From Verrucomicrobia bacterium 12-59-8 (GTDB lineage: Bacteria > Verrucomicrobiota > Verrucomicrobiae > Verrucomicrobiales > Verrucomicrobiaceae): a stretch of DNA of 8,311 nt. Shown here piece by piece: positions 1 through 6,724 of the stretch. How positions within the stretch are numbered: the stretch's first letter is position 1; each line of letters starts with the position of its first letter. The stretch covers positions 1 through 8,311 of the forward strand of contig NCCR01000188.1 in assembly GCA_002279765.1 (NCBI GenBank), given 5' to 3'. Position numbers and translations under genes: made by a program. The notes beneath the pieces were generated by a model. That model searched no databases. It was not told where the DNA came from and saw only the letters and a program-made list of their open reading frames with translations.

Positions 1-360
1 CTCCGGCCAGGCGATGCGAAATTCATCCATCGCCGGCATCAGCCAGTCAAAGCACGAATGGCACTCCACCGCTATCCGCAGCTGCCCAGCCTTCCCTTCC
101 GCGATGCGCGCCACATCCCGCTCGCACTGCTTCATCTGTTTCACAATCTCATGTGCCGTCCCCAGCAGCCTCTCCCCCGCCGGGCTCAGCCGCAGCGGGC
201 TGCTCTTCCTCTCAAACAACGGCACCCCCAGATGCGTTTCAATGCTCTTCACCTGATGCGACAGCGCAGGCTGCGACAGGTGCAGACGCCGCCCCGCTTT
301 GGAAAGGTTCCCCGTCTCAGCGAGGGCGATGAGGGCATGCAGATGGCGGATTTCGATCAT
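1..360 (-). CDS. metR: LysR-family transcriptional regulator MetR, N-terminal part (cut by window edge)
   Basis: Only the first 120 residues are inside the window; the gene continues past position 1. The start codon is ATG at 360-358, giving a protein beginning MIEIRHLHALIALAETG. Residues about 5-62 form the LysR winged helix-turn-helix (SKAGRRLHLSQPALSHQVKSIE, then LGVPLFERKSSPLRLSPAG). From about residue 94 the effector domain begins with LRIAVECHSC followed by WLMPAMDEF; this ECHSC...WL.PA segment closely matches E. coli MetR as I recall it and is what separates it from other LysR proteins. In the known family, MetR binds upstream of metE/metH/metF and uses homocysteine as co-effector. Here it is divergent from metE with an 85-bp spacer, the classic arrangement. 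It is expected to autoregulate and to control metE-metF. Confidence in LysR is near certain; confidence in MetR is high from both sequence and neighbour. The start is supported by the family N-terminus; no good ribosome binding site precedes it, only a G run. Confidence 0.93.
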   Translation of the reverse strand, partial: MIEIRHLHALIALAETGNLSKAGRRLHLSQPALSHQVKSIETHLGVPLFERKSSPLRLSPAGERLLGTAHEIVKQMKQCERDVARIAEGKAGQLRIAVECHSCFDWLMPAMDEFRIAWPE

Positions 361-366
361 GCCCCC

Positions 367-396
367 ATCATAACCTATTTCGATGATGATCCACAA
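367..396 (-). promoter_or_regulatory. Possible metR promoter (near-leaderless)
   Basis: Reading the minus strand, TATGAT (372-367) resembles a sigma-70 -10 box (5 of 6 to TATAAT). TTGTGG (396-391) is a weak -35 (TTG conserved) with an 18-nt spacer. The -10 box ends only 6 nt before the metR ATG, so a start 6-7 nt downstream would make a leaderless or nearly leaderless mRNA. It lies next to the 403-426 dyad, consistent with autoregulation. This is a pattern match only; sigma preferences of this organism are unknown. Confidence 0.35.
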
Positions 397-402
397 AACT
401 CT

Positions 403-426
403 CTGGATTGTTAATGCTCAATCCAG
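403..426. promoter_or_regulatory. Perfect 8-bp inverted repeat between metR and metE, candidate MetR operator
   Basis: CTGGATTG (403-410), 8-nt spacer TTAATGCT, then CAATCCAG (419-426): both arms match exactly. It lies 42 bp upstream of the metR start codon and 19 bp upstream of the metE start codon, where an activator/autorepressor site would be expected. The inner ATTG-N8-CAAT fits the general LysR-type pattern of an interrupted dyad containing T-N11/12-A, but not the E. coli MetR consensus TGAA-N5-TTCA. As it directly precedes metE it could instead form a leader hairpin. That it is an operator is inferred from position and symmetry. Confidence 0.5.
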
Positions 427-445
427 CGATAGTTATTTCGTCGCT

Positions 446-2797
446 ATGAGCGACAACATCATTCACACACACAATCTGGGCTACCCGCGCATCGGCGAGC
501 AGCGCGAACTCAAAAAAGCCACCGAAGCCTTCTGGCACGGCAAACTCTCACGCGAGGAGCTGGAGGCCACCGGCCGCAGGCTGCGTCGGGACAACTGGGC
601 CAAGCAGAGCGCCGCCGGCATCGACCTCATCCCCTGCAACGACTTCTCGTTCTACGATCAGATGCTCGATTTCTCCTGCCTCATCGGCAACGTGCCGCCA
701 CGCTTTGGCTGGAAAGGCGAGGACGTCGATCTCGACACCCTCTTCCTCATGGCGCGCGGTTCACGCGGCGAAGGCCACGAAGGCTGCACCCATGGCTGCG
801 GCACCCATGAGGCGGCCTTTGCCTGCGAGATGACCAAGTGGTTCGACACCAACTACCACTACATCGTCCCCGAGTTCCGCGCAGACACCCAGTTCCAGCT
901 CGTCGGCAGCAAAGTCTTCCGCGAATTCGCCGAACTCAAAGCCCTCGGCCTGCGCGCCAAGCCCGTGCTGCCCGGTCCCGTGACCTATCTTTCCCTCGGC
1001 AAAGTACAAGACTCCCAAAACCCTAACTTCGACCGCTGGTCACTGCTCGACGGACTGGTGTCAGTCTATGAAAAAATCCTGCAACGCCTCGCCGAACAGG
1101 GTGCCGAGTGGGTCCAAATCGACGAGCCCGTCTTCGCTCTCGATCTCTCCCCGCAGCAGCGCGATGCCGTGGTGGACGCCTGGCGTCGGCTCGCGTCCGC
1201 CGCCCCCGGTTTGAAGATCATCGTCGCCACCTACTTCGGTGCCCTGCGCGAAAATCTGCCGCTCTTCCTCTCGCTCCCCGCGCACGCCTTTCACATTGAT
1301 TGCGTCCGTGCTCCGGCAGAGCTGGATGAAGTGCTGGAACATCTGCCGCAGGATAAAATACTCTCCCTCGGCGTCGTCGATGGCCGCAACATCTGGAAGA
1401 ACGATTTCACCAAATCCCTGAAACTGCTCACCGCCGCGAAGGCCACGCTCGGCACGCAGCGCCTTTGGGTCGCCCCATCATGCTCACTGCTGCACTCGCC
1501 CGTCACCCTCGCCTCCGAGCCCGCGCTCGATGCACAGATCGAAAACTGGCTGGCCTTTGCCGATGAAAAACTCACCGAGGTCGTCACCCTCAGCGCCCTG
1601 CTGCGCGGCACCACCCGCAGTGGAGTTCTGGAAGCCAATCAAGATGCCATCCACAGCCGCGCCACCAGCCGCCGCACGCACAATCCGGAAGTCAGAGCAC
1701 GCCACGCGCTCATCACAGATCAGGATGCACGCCGCCACTCCCCCTTCCCGCAGCGGCAGCCCTTGCAGCAAGCCCGGCTGGCGCTCCCAGAGTTCCCCAC
1801 CACCACCATCGGCTCCTTCCCGCAGACCTCCGAAGTCCGCTCCATGCGCGCCCGCTGGAAAAAGGGAGAGCTCACCACCGCCGAGTATGAAGTCTATCTG
1901 GAAAATGAAACGCGCGCCTGCGTTGCCTTCCAAGATGAGATCGGCCTCGACATGCCCGTGCATGGCGAGTTCGAGCGCAATGACATGGTCGAATACTTCG
2001 GCGAGCAGCTCGATGGCTTCCTCTTCACCGCCAATGGCTGGGTGCAGAGCTACGGCACCCGCTGCGTAAAGCCCCCCGTCATCTACGGCGATGTCAGCCG
2101 CCCCGCTCCCATGACCGTACGCTGGGCCAAGTTTGCGCAAAGTCTCACCTCACGCCCCATGAAAGGCATGCTCACCGGGCCCGTCACCATTTTGCAGTGG
2201 AGCTTCGTGCGCGATGACCAGCCGCGCTCCGAGACCACACGCCAAATAGCCCTCGCCATCCGCGATGAAGTCGTGGACCTCGAAGCCGCCGGCATCGCCG
2301 CCATTCAGATCGACGAGCCCGCCATCCGCGAAGGCCTGCCCCTGCGCCGCATCGACTGGGCCTGGTACCTCGACTGGGCCGTCACCGCCTTCCGCCTCAG
2401 CGCCAGCGGCGTGCGTGATGACACGCAGATCCACACCCACATGTGCTACTCCGAGTTCAACGACATCATCGCCGCCATCGCTGACATGGATGCGGATGTC
2501 ATCACCATCGAAACCTCGCGCTCCAACATGGAACTCCTCGGTGCTTTCGTGGACTTTCAGTACCCGAACGAGATCGGCCCCGGCGTGTACGACATTCACT
2601 CCCCGCGCGTCCCTTCCGTCAGTGAAATGGAAAACCTCATGCGCAAAGCCGAGGCCGTCATCCCTCGTCGCAATCTCTGGGTGAACCCCGACTGCGGCCT
2701 CAAAACACGCGGCTGGGCCGAGGTGAAAACCTCCCTCATCCACATGGTGCAGACCGCAAAAAATCTGCGCGCAGCAAAACTGCAAACCACCGCGTAA
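446..2797 (+). CDS. metE: Cobalamin-independent methionine synthase MetE (5-methyltetrahydropteroyltriglutamate-homocysteine methyltransferase)
   Basis: This 783-residue cytosolic zinc enzyme moves the methyl group of 5-methyl-THF polyglutamate to homocysteine, the last step of methionine synthesis, without B12. The duplicated (beta/alpha)8 layout is complete. The N-terminal half starts with NLGYPRIGEQRELKK (folate-binding RELK at 20-23). The catalytic half begins near TTTIGSFPQT (IGS at 455-457). The zinc ligands are all present: H665 and C667 in THMCYSEFND, E689 in IETSRS, C750 in NPDCGLKT; H718 in YDIHSP matches the E. coli proton donor H694. These sit at a constant +24 offset from E. coli numbering (753 aa). 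I chose ATG 446 because the protein then begins just before the conserved N-terminus; an in-frame ATG at 383 would put the start inside the metR spacer and ahead of the dyad. Residues 102-127 hold a Cys/His-rich insertion absent from E. coli MetE. metF follows 6 nt later. No Shine-Dalgarno is visible. Confidence 0.97.
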   Translation: MSDNIIHTHNLGYPRIGEQRELKKATEAFWHGKLSREELEATGRRLRRDNWAKQSAAGIDLIPCNDFSFYDQMLDFSCLIGNVPPRFGWKGEDVDLDTLFLMARGSRGEGHEGCTHGCGTHEAAFACEMTKWFDTNYHYIVPEFRADTQFQLVGSKVFREFAELKALGLRAKPVLPGPVTYLSLGKVQDSQNPNFDRWSLLDGLVSVYEKILQRLAEQGAEWVQIDEPVFALDLSPQQRDAVVDAWRRLASAAPGLKIIVATYFGALRENLPLFLSLPAHAFHIDCVRAPAELDEVLEHLPQDKILSLGVVDGRNIWKNDFTKSLKLLTAAKATLGTQRLWVAPSCSLLHSPVTLASEPALDAQIENWLAFADEKLTEVVTLSALLRGTTRSGVLEANQDAIHSRATSRRTHNPEVRARHALITDQDARRHSPFPQRQPLQQARLALPEFPTTTIGSFPQTSEVRSMRARWKKGELTTAEYEVYLENETRACVAFQDEIGLDMPVHGEFERNDMVEYFGEQLDGFLFTANGWVQSYGTRCVKPPVIYGDVSRPAPMTVRWAKFAQSLTSRPMKGMLTGPVTILQWSFVRDDQPRSETTRQIALAIRDEVVDLEAAGIAAIQIDEPAIREGLPLRRIDWAWYLDWAVTAFRLSASGVRDDTQIHTHMCYSEFNDIIAAIADMDADVITIETSRSNMELLGAFVDFQYPNEIGPGVYDIHSPRVPSVSEMENLMRKAEAVIPRRNLWVNPDCGLKTRGWAEVKTSLIHMVQTAKNLRAAKLQTTA

Positions 2798-2803
2798 CGC
2801 GTC

Positions 2804-3721
2804 ATGCACATCCAAGACATCCTCTCCGCCACACACGGCACCACCACGTTCTCCTTCGAGTTCTTCCCGCCACGCACCCCAGTGGCCGTGAAGACGCTGC
2901 AAAGCACGCTCGATCTCCTCGCACCGCTGCGTCCCGCCTTTGCCAGCGTGACCTACGGCGCAGGCGGCAGCACGCGCGAGCTCACACAAAGCCTCGTGGC
3001 AGAACTGACGCAGAGCGATGTCTTCGATCCCATCCCGCACCTCACCTGCGTGGGCCACAGCGAGTCTGAAATCATGGCCCTGCTCACGCGCTACGCCGCC
3101 GCCGGAGTCAGCAACATCCTGGCTCTGCGCGGCGACCTCCCTGCGGGCCACACAGACAGCGGCGTCTTCACCCATGCCGCCGAGCTCGTGCGCTTCATCA
3201 AGCAGTTCAACGAGCGCGGCCTGCACCCGCACCCGCGCGGCTTCGGCATCGGCGTCGCCTGTTTTCCCGAAGGCCATCCCGCCACCCCCAATCGCATGAC
3301 CGAAATGGATCACCTCAAAGCCAAGGTCGATGCCGGGGCCGACTGGCTCTGCACCCAGTCCTTCTTTGACAACGCCACCTTCCATGACTTCCGCGGCCGC
3401 TGCGCGCTGGCAGGCATCACCGCGCCCATCCTCGCCGGCATCCTCCCTTTGACCACCGCCACCGGCATGAAACGCATGGCCGAACTCGCCGGCGGCATGC
3501 GCTATCCCGCCAGCCTCATCCGTGCCCTCAACCGCGCTGGCGATGATCCCGAAGCCTTCCGCCGCATCGCCCTCCACCACGCCACGGAACAATGCGCCGA
3601 CCTCCTCGATCATAACGTCCCCGGCATCCACCTCTACACCCTGAACCAGGCGCAGCCCGTCCTAGCGATCACCTCAAGACTCGGCCTCTGCCGATCTACT
3701 CCAGCAACCCCCGCGCGATGA
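2804..3721 (+). CDS. metF: 5,10-methylenetetrahydrofolate reductase MetF
   Basis: This 305-residue FAD flavoprotein (E. coli 296) reduces 5,10-methylene-THF to 5-methyl-THF, the methyl donor used by MetE next to it. Family marks in order: FSFEFFPPR with the catalytic-type Glu at 19; VTYGAGGSTRE; HLTCVGHS; NILALRGDLPAG with Asp at 111 (E. coli D120, flavin tuning); ACFPEGHP; DHLKAKVDAGADWLCTQSFFDN with Gln at 185 (folate-contacting position in E. coli); ILAGILPLTT; and VPGIHLYTLNQ near the C-terminus. The start is ATG 2804, 6 nt after the metE stop, with no Shine-Dalgarno between them, so translation is probably coupled to metE in a two-gene operon. The last ~10 residues (CRSTPATPAR) extend beyond the conserved domain and lie in a 26-bp convergent overlap with the neighbouring minus-strand gene. 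Confidence 0.96.
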   Translation: MHIQDILSATHGTTTFSFEFFPPRTPVAVKTLQSTLDLLAPLRPAFASVTYGAGGSTRELTQSLVAELTQSDVFDPIPHLTCVGHSESEIMALLTRYAAAGVSNILALRGDLPAGHTDSGVFTHAAELVRFIKQFNERGLHPHPRGFGIGVACFPEGHPATPNRMTEMDHLKAKVDAGADWLCTQSFFDNATFHDFRGRCALAGITAPILAGILPLTTATGMKRMAELAGGMRYPASLIRALNRAGDDPEAFRRIALHHATEQCADLLDHNVPGIHLYTLNQAQPVLAITSRLGLCRSTPATPAR

Positions 3722-5258
3722 TCGCATCCACCGGATTATGGTCATCCGTAAAAACGTACTCCGAGCGCGGCACCGTGCCTGCAGGCACATGCGTGCGGAT
3801 CAGCATCTCCTGCCACGAGCCCTGCTTGGCGTAACGATCCACAATCAGCGGCTTCAAGTCTTCGCGGGAAGCCATCAGGATGACGTTCTGCGTTTCATCA
3901 CGGCGATAGCCCACTGAAAAGACCTCCACATACGGAAACACCTTCCTCACCGTGGCAAGCATGCCTGAAGTCAGTTCCGACTTCGGCCCCGTGACTGCAG
4001 CAATCAGATTCATGATGAACACGCCCTTCGGCTCAAGATGATCGGCGATCTGCTGATAAAACTCCTGCGTGGCGAGGTGCGGCGGGATCTGACGGATGCC
4101 GTTGTACGCATCGCCAAAAATAAGGTCCCATTTTTTGCCAGCATTTTGCAGCAGATATCGGCGGGCATCACCAGCATGCGCCTGCACCCGCGGATGCTCG
4201 TCGAGCTTGAAAAACTTGCGCCCGACTTCGATGACCTGCGGATCGATCTCCACCACATCGACCGTCGCTTCAGGAAAATCACGCGACACATTCTCCGGCA
4301 TGCCGAAGGCTCCCGCTCCGATGAACAGCGCGCTGCTGACCTTCGACGGCTCACGCAGCAGGGCCAGTTTCCAGTAATGCTGATACGGCAGGATCAAATC
4401 ACCCGTCTTCGCATCCATGCCCCCTTCCATGGTCGAGTCCAGTTGCAGCACCCGGCGCGTCACATTGCCATCAGCCTGCTCGCTGACCTCGATGTGATGA
4501 TAAAACGACTCGTGCTCATAGATCACCCCATCCTTCGGTTTCGGCGCTGTCATCAAGCTCATGCCAAAGGCGAAAATCCCACTGAGGATCACCGGGGCCT
4601 GCTGCTTCAGCGTGTTTTTAGCCAGCAGAAAAGCAGCAATGGCGAGCAGCAGCAGCAGCGTTGCCGTGCCGAAAAAAATGCTCCTCACACCAAAGGTGGA
4701 GAGCAGAAAAAAGCCGGAGAGAAAGGTGCCCACGAAACTGCCGAGCGATCCCAGCATGCTGATCGTGCCAGCCGCCGCACCCACATGCGTGTCCTTGAGC
4801 GTCAGACTGTAAAATCGCACCGCCGCAGGCGAAACAGCCCCGAGCAGAATGCCAGGAAGCGCAAACAGCAGCAGCGAAATCATCACCGGTCCGGCAATCA
4901 GGCCGCTGCCGCTCAAGCTCACCGCAAAAACCGTATGGAAGGCTGGAATGAAGAACGTGAGCACCGCCGAGCCTGCGAGCAGCCAGCCCAGCAAATCGAG
5001 CGCCAGCTTGCGATCCGAGAGATACCCCCCGAGGTAACCACCCGCGCTGAACGCGATCAGAATAACTCCGATCAGCGCCGTCCAGGTATAGACACTGTTG
5101 CCAAAGAACGGCGCCAGCAGGCGGTAGGCGCAGATCTCGATGATCATCATGGCCGCTCCGGCGAGAAAGCAGGACAGGCCCAAGAAGAAGCGTGTGCCGC
5201 GTGTGGAAACAGCAGTGTCCGCCAATGGCGCGGGAGATTTGGAAGGAGTGCGGGACAT
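3696..5258 (-). CDS. Membrane-anchored spermidine-synthase-like protein (7 TM + SpeE-like domain)
   Basis: 520 residues in two parts. Residues ~24-240 are hydrophobic with about seven predicted membrane helices (roughly 25-50, 57-80, 90-112, 120-146, 160-187, 190-213, 221-238); the segment FFLGLSCFLAGAAMMIIEI...RLLAPFFG is typical of the N-terminal membrane region in fused spermidine-synthase-like proteins. Residues ~245-500 form a SpeE-like Rossmann domain: ESFYHHIEV (250-258), LQLDSTMEGG (271-280), LFIGAGAFGM (311-320), VVEIDPQVIEVGRKFF (335-350), AGDARRYL (362-369), DLIFGDAYNG (378-387), and a C-terminal VFTDDHNPVD (502-511). Acidic residues that would bind the nucleoside (E337, D364) remain and D383 fits the catalytic first Asp of DSxD. 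However, the GGGDG Asp is A317 and the second Asp of DSxD is N386. I therefore doubt that it makes spermidine; the substrate is unknown. It starts 12 nt after the lipoprotein stop, so the two probably share a transcript. Confidence 0.88.
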   Translation of the reverse strand: MSRTPSKSPAPLADTAVSTRGTRFFLGLSCFLAGAAMMIIEICAYRLLAPFFGNSVYTWTALIGVILIAFSAGGYLGGYLSDRKLALDLLGWLLAGSAVLTFFIPAFHTVFAVSLSGSGLIAGPVMISLLLFALPGILLGAVSPAAVRFYSLTLKDTHVGAAAGTISMLGSLGSFVGTFLSGFFLLSTFGVRSIFFGTATLLLLLAIAAFLLAKNTLKQQAPVILSGIFAFGMSLMTAPKPKDGVIYEHESFYHHIEVSEQADGNVTRRVLQLDSTMEGGMDAKTGDLILPYQHYWKLALLREPSKVSSALFIGAGAFGMPENVSRDFPEATVDVVEIDPQVIEVGRKFFKLDEHPRVQAHAGDARRYLLQNAGKKWDLIFGDAYNGIRQIPPHLATQEFYQQIADHLEPKGVFIMNLIAAVTGPKSELTSGMLATVRKVFPYVEVFSVGYRRDETQNVILMASREDLKPLIVDRYAKQGSWQEMLIRTHVPAGTVPRSEYVFTDDHNPVDAIIARGLLE

Positions 5259-5270
5259 ACGTTATCGCGG

Positions 5271-5735
5271 TCAGTCGTTATAGAAGACAAGGCTCATGAT
5301 CTTCCACCCGGTGGGGGCTTTGATCAGCGTAAAACAATCGGTGCCGAGGGTGACGCTGGTTCCCTTGGTCAGTTTCCAGCGCACACTGGCCTGCGCCGTG
5401 CGGTCATCACGAAGAATTTTCATCTCCGTAGGCACCTCGGTCATCGCCACAGTCGTGGTCGCATGGCTGAGCTTCTGCCCATGCAAAAAATCGGTCAGCC
5501 CCTGGCTTTGCGGCATACCCTGATGCACAAAGACGATGCGCGCCTGTTCGTGAAAGCACGCACCATACCCATCCATGTCCTTCGCCGACCAGGTCGAGAA
5601 GTAATGCGTGAGAAACTCGCGCACGTCCTTGTCTTCCGCACGGGTCTGCCCGGCCTGCTGGCCGCAGGAGACGAGAAATGACGAAACGAGAATGACGAAC
5701 AGGAGGCGCAACGATAGAGGGAAACGAGGAGTCAT
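5271..5735 (-). CDS. Predicted lipoprotein with NTF2/SnoaL-like domain (DUF4440-type)
   Basis: 154 residues. The N-terminus is a lipoprotein signal peptide: basic residues (R4, R10), a hydrophobic core LLFVILVSSF, and lipobox LVSC with the lipidated Cys at 24, predicting attachment to a membrane facing the periplasm. Residues ~35-154 have the pattern of a small cone-shaped NTF2-like fold: an opening helix (DVREFLTHYFSTWSAKDMDGYGACFHEQARIVF), a middle helix (GLTDFLHGQKL), then alternating strands ending ASVRWKL...GTDCFTLIKAPTGWKIMSLVFYND, the WK(I/V)...(L/V) strand usual in SnoaL/DUF4440 proteins. The fold is inferred from this pattern, not from a search, and no enzyme activity can be assigned; such domains often just bind ligands. 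It is 12 nt upstream of the spermidine-synthase-like gene and 77 bp downstream of parB. The repeat array at 5677-5798 covers its leader and part of the signal-peptide codons. No Shine-Dalgarno precedes the ATG. Confidence 0.82.
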   Translation of the reverse strand: MTPRFPLSLRLLFVILVSSFLVSCGQQAGQTRAEDKDVREFLTHYFSTWSAKDMDGYGACFHEQARIVFVHQGMPQSQGLTDFLHGQKLSHATTTVAMTEVPTEMKILRDDRTAQASVRWKLTKGTSVTLGTDCFTLIKAPTGWKIMSLVFYND

Positions 5736-5798
5736 GAGAAGCGGCAGAGTTTCGTCATTCGGACTTCATTCGTCATTCCTCGTTCGGGTCTCGTCATT
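5677..5798. repeat. Clustered short direct and inverted repeats (TCGTCATT / AATGACGA)
   Basis: The octamer TCGTCATT occurs at 5752-5759, 5770-5777 and 5791-5798. Its exact complement AATGACGA occurs at 5677-5684 and 5691-5698. Between copies, further TCGTT/AACGA fragments match, so 5677-5698 is an imperfect inverted repeat of 5770-5798. In the direction of the lipoprotein gene, the three outer copies lie in the parB-lipoprotein spacer, and the two inner copies encode FVILVSSF of the signal peptide. The start codon (5735-5733) lies in the loop between the arms. It could be a regulatory hairpin, a small dispersed repeat that grew into the gene, or simple slippage-derived sequence; the sequence alone does not decide. 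Confidence 0.6.
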
Positions 5799-5812
5799 GC
5801 GGCGCAGCCGCC

Positions 5813-6724
5813 CTATTCCTCCGCAAAGGCCTCTTCTTTGACGCCAATCACGCTGAGGATGCGGTTCAAATCTTCCACACCGTAGTAGTCGATCTCGATG
5901 CGGCCTTTTTTCTCGGCGTGATGGATGCTGACATTGGTCGTCAGATGCTGAATGAGCTTCTGCTCCACCGCCTCGATGGCACGCATCAGGTCCGTCTCTG
6001 TGGGCTTCGGCTTGGGCGGTGGCGGCGGATGCAGGATGGCATCGATCGCTTTCTCCGTGGCGCGCACCGTCAGGCTCTTGGCCACGATCTGCTGCGCCAG
6101 ACGCTCCTGCGCATCATGCTGCTTGAGCATGAGCAGCACCTTCGCATGACCCGTGGAAATCTTCGTCGCGATCAGCATGTCGCGGATGCTGCCCGGCAGT
6201 TCCAGCAGACGCATGGTGTTGGCCACCGTGGCACGGTTTTTGCCCACGCGCTGCGCGATGTCCTCCTGCCTCATCTGGAAATCCTTCGCCAGGCGCGAGT
6301 AGGCCTGCGCCTCCTCGATCGGGTTCAACCCTTCGCGCTGCAGGTTTTCGATCAGCGCCATCTCCAGCACGTCCTTGTCGCTGGCTTCGCGGACAATGAC
6401 GGGAATCTCTTTGAGACCAAGCTCGCGTGAGGCACGGAAGCGGCGCTCACCGGCGATGAGTTCCAGCTTGCCGTTCACCCGGCGCACGATCAGCGGCTGG
6501 ATGATGCCGTGCTCGCGGATGGACTCCATCAGCTCCGTCAGCATCTCCGGCTGGAATTCTTTGCGCGGCTGCAGCGGGCTGGGAACGATCTGGTCCAGCG
6601 TCACGCGATTCACCACGTCTCCCGGAGCCGGCTGCGCGAGCGCAGGCAGACGCGACACTCCCGACACCGATGAGGATGCCGAAATGAGTGCGCCGAGACC
6701 TTTGCCGAGTGCCGCTTTTGCCAT
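5813..6724 (-). CDS. parB: ParB/Spo0J-family chromosome partitioning protein
   Basis: 303 residues. It begins MAKAALGKGLGALIS, the typical ParB N-terminus (KGLGALI), which contacts ParA in the family. The ParB/sulfiredoxin-like CTP-binding domain follows: box I IVPSPLQPRKEF (46-57), IREHGIIQPLIVR (69-81), and box II GERRFRAS (92-99). Then comes ALIENLQREGLNPIEEAQAY (123-142) and a helix-turn-helix RQEDIAQRVGKNRATVANTMRLLELP (152-177) that would read parS. A proline/lysine linker lies at 233-241 and the C-terminal dimerisation segment is GRIEIDYYGVEDLNRILSVIG (274-294). In known systems ParB loads at parS, spreads as a CTP-dependent clamp and works with ParA and SMC in origin segregation. ATG 6724 was chosen over an upstream in-frame ATG at 6799 because the extra 25 residues lack family similarity and precede the usual MAKxxLGKGL start. 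No parA is adjacent. The upstream neighbour is divergent yicC. Confidence 0.95.
   Translation of the reverse strand: MAKAALGKGLGALISASSSVSGVSRLPALAQPAPGDVVNRVTLDQIVPSPLQPRKEFQPEMLTELMESIREHGIIQPLIVRRVNGKLELIAGERRFRASRELGLKEIPVIVREASDKDVLEMALIENLQREGLNPIEEAQAYSRLAKDFQMRQEDIAQRVGKNRATVANTMRLLELPGSIRDMLIATKISTGHAKVLLMLKQHDAQERLAQQIVAKSLTVRATEKAIDAILHPPPPPKPKPTETDLMRAIEAVEQKLIQHLTTNVSIHHAEKKGRIEIDYYGVEDLNRILSVIGVKEEAFAEE

Noticed and set aside
137..144. TGTTTCAC as a parS half-site
   Set aside because: The second half (GTGAAACA) is absent; it is just coding sequence of metR on the other strand.
383..445. In-frame upstream extension of MetE from ATG 383
   Set aside because: The 21 extra residues do not resemble MetE N-termini and would cover the operator-like dyad; ATG 446 fits the family start.
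2150..3631. Long minus-strand open frame (493 codons) opposite metE-metF
   Set aside because: Gly/Ala/Glu/Val/His-rich composition typical of the antisense of GC-rich genes; it spans the metE-metF junction, and both of those genes are full of conserved motifs.
4645..4659. (AGC)5 microsatellite as a phase-variation tract
   Set aside because: It is a trinucleotide repeat encoding a leucine run in a membrane helix; length changes would stay in frame, and Leu runs from CTG codons are common in GC-rich genes.
4038..5681. Long plus-strand open frame (547 codons) opposite the SpeE-like and lipoprotein genes
   Set aside because: The translation is rich in Arg, His and Gln with no recognisable domain and runs antisense through two well-supported genes and the gap between them. 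GC-rich codon use leaves few stops on the opposite strand.
5799..5811. GCGGC-GCA-GCCGC hairpin just after parB as a terminator
   Set aside because: The stem is only 5 bp with a 3-nt loop and no T-run follows on the minus strand.
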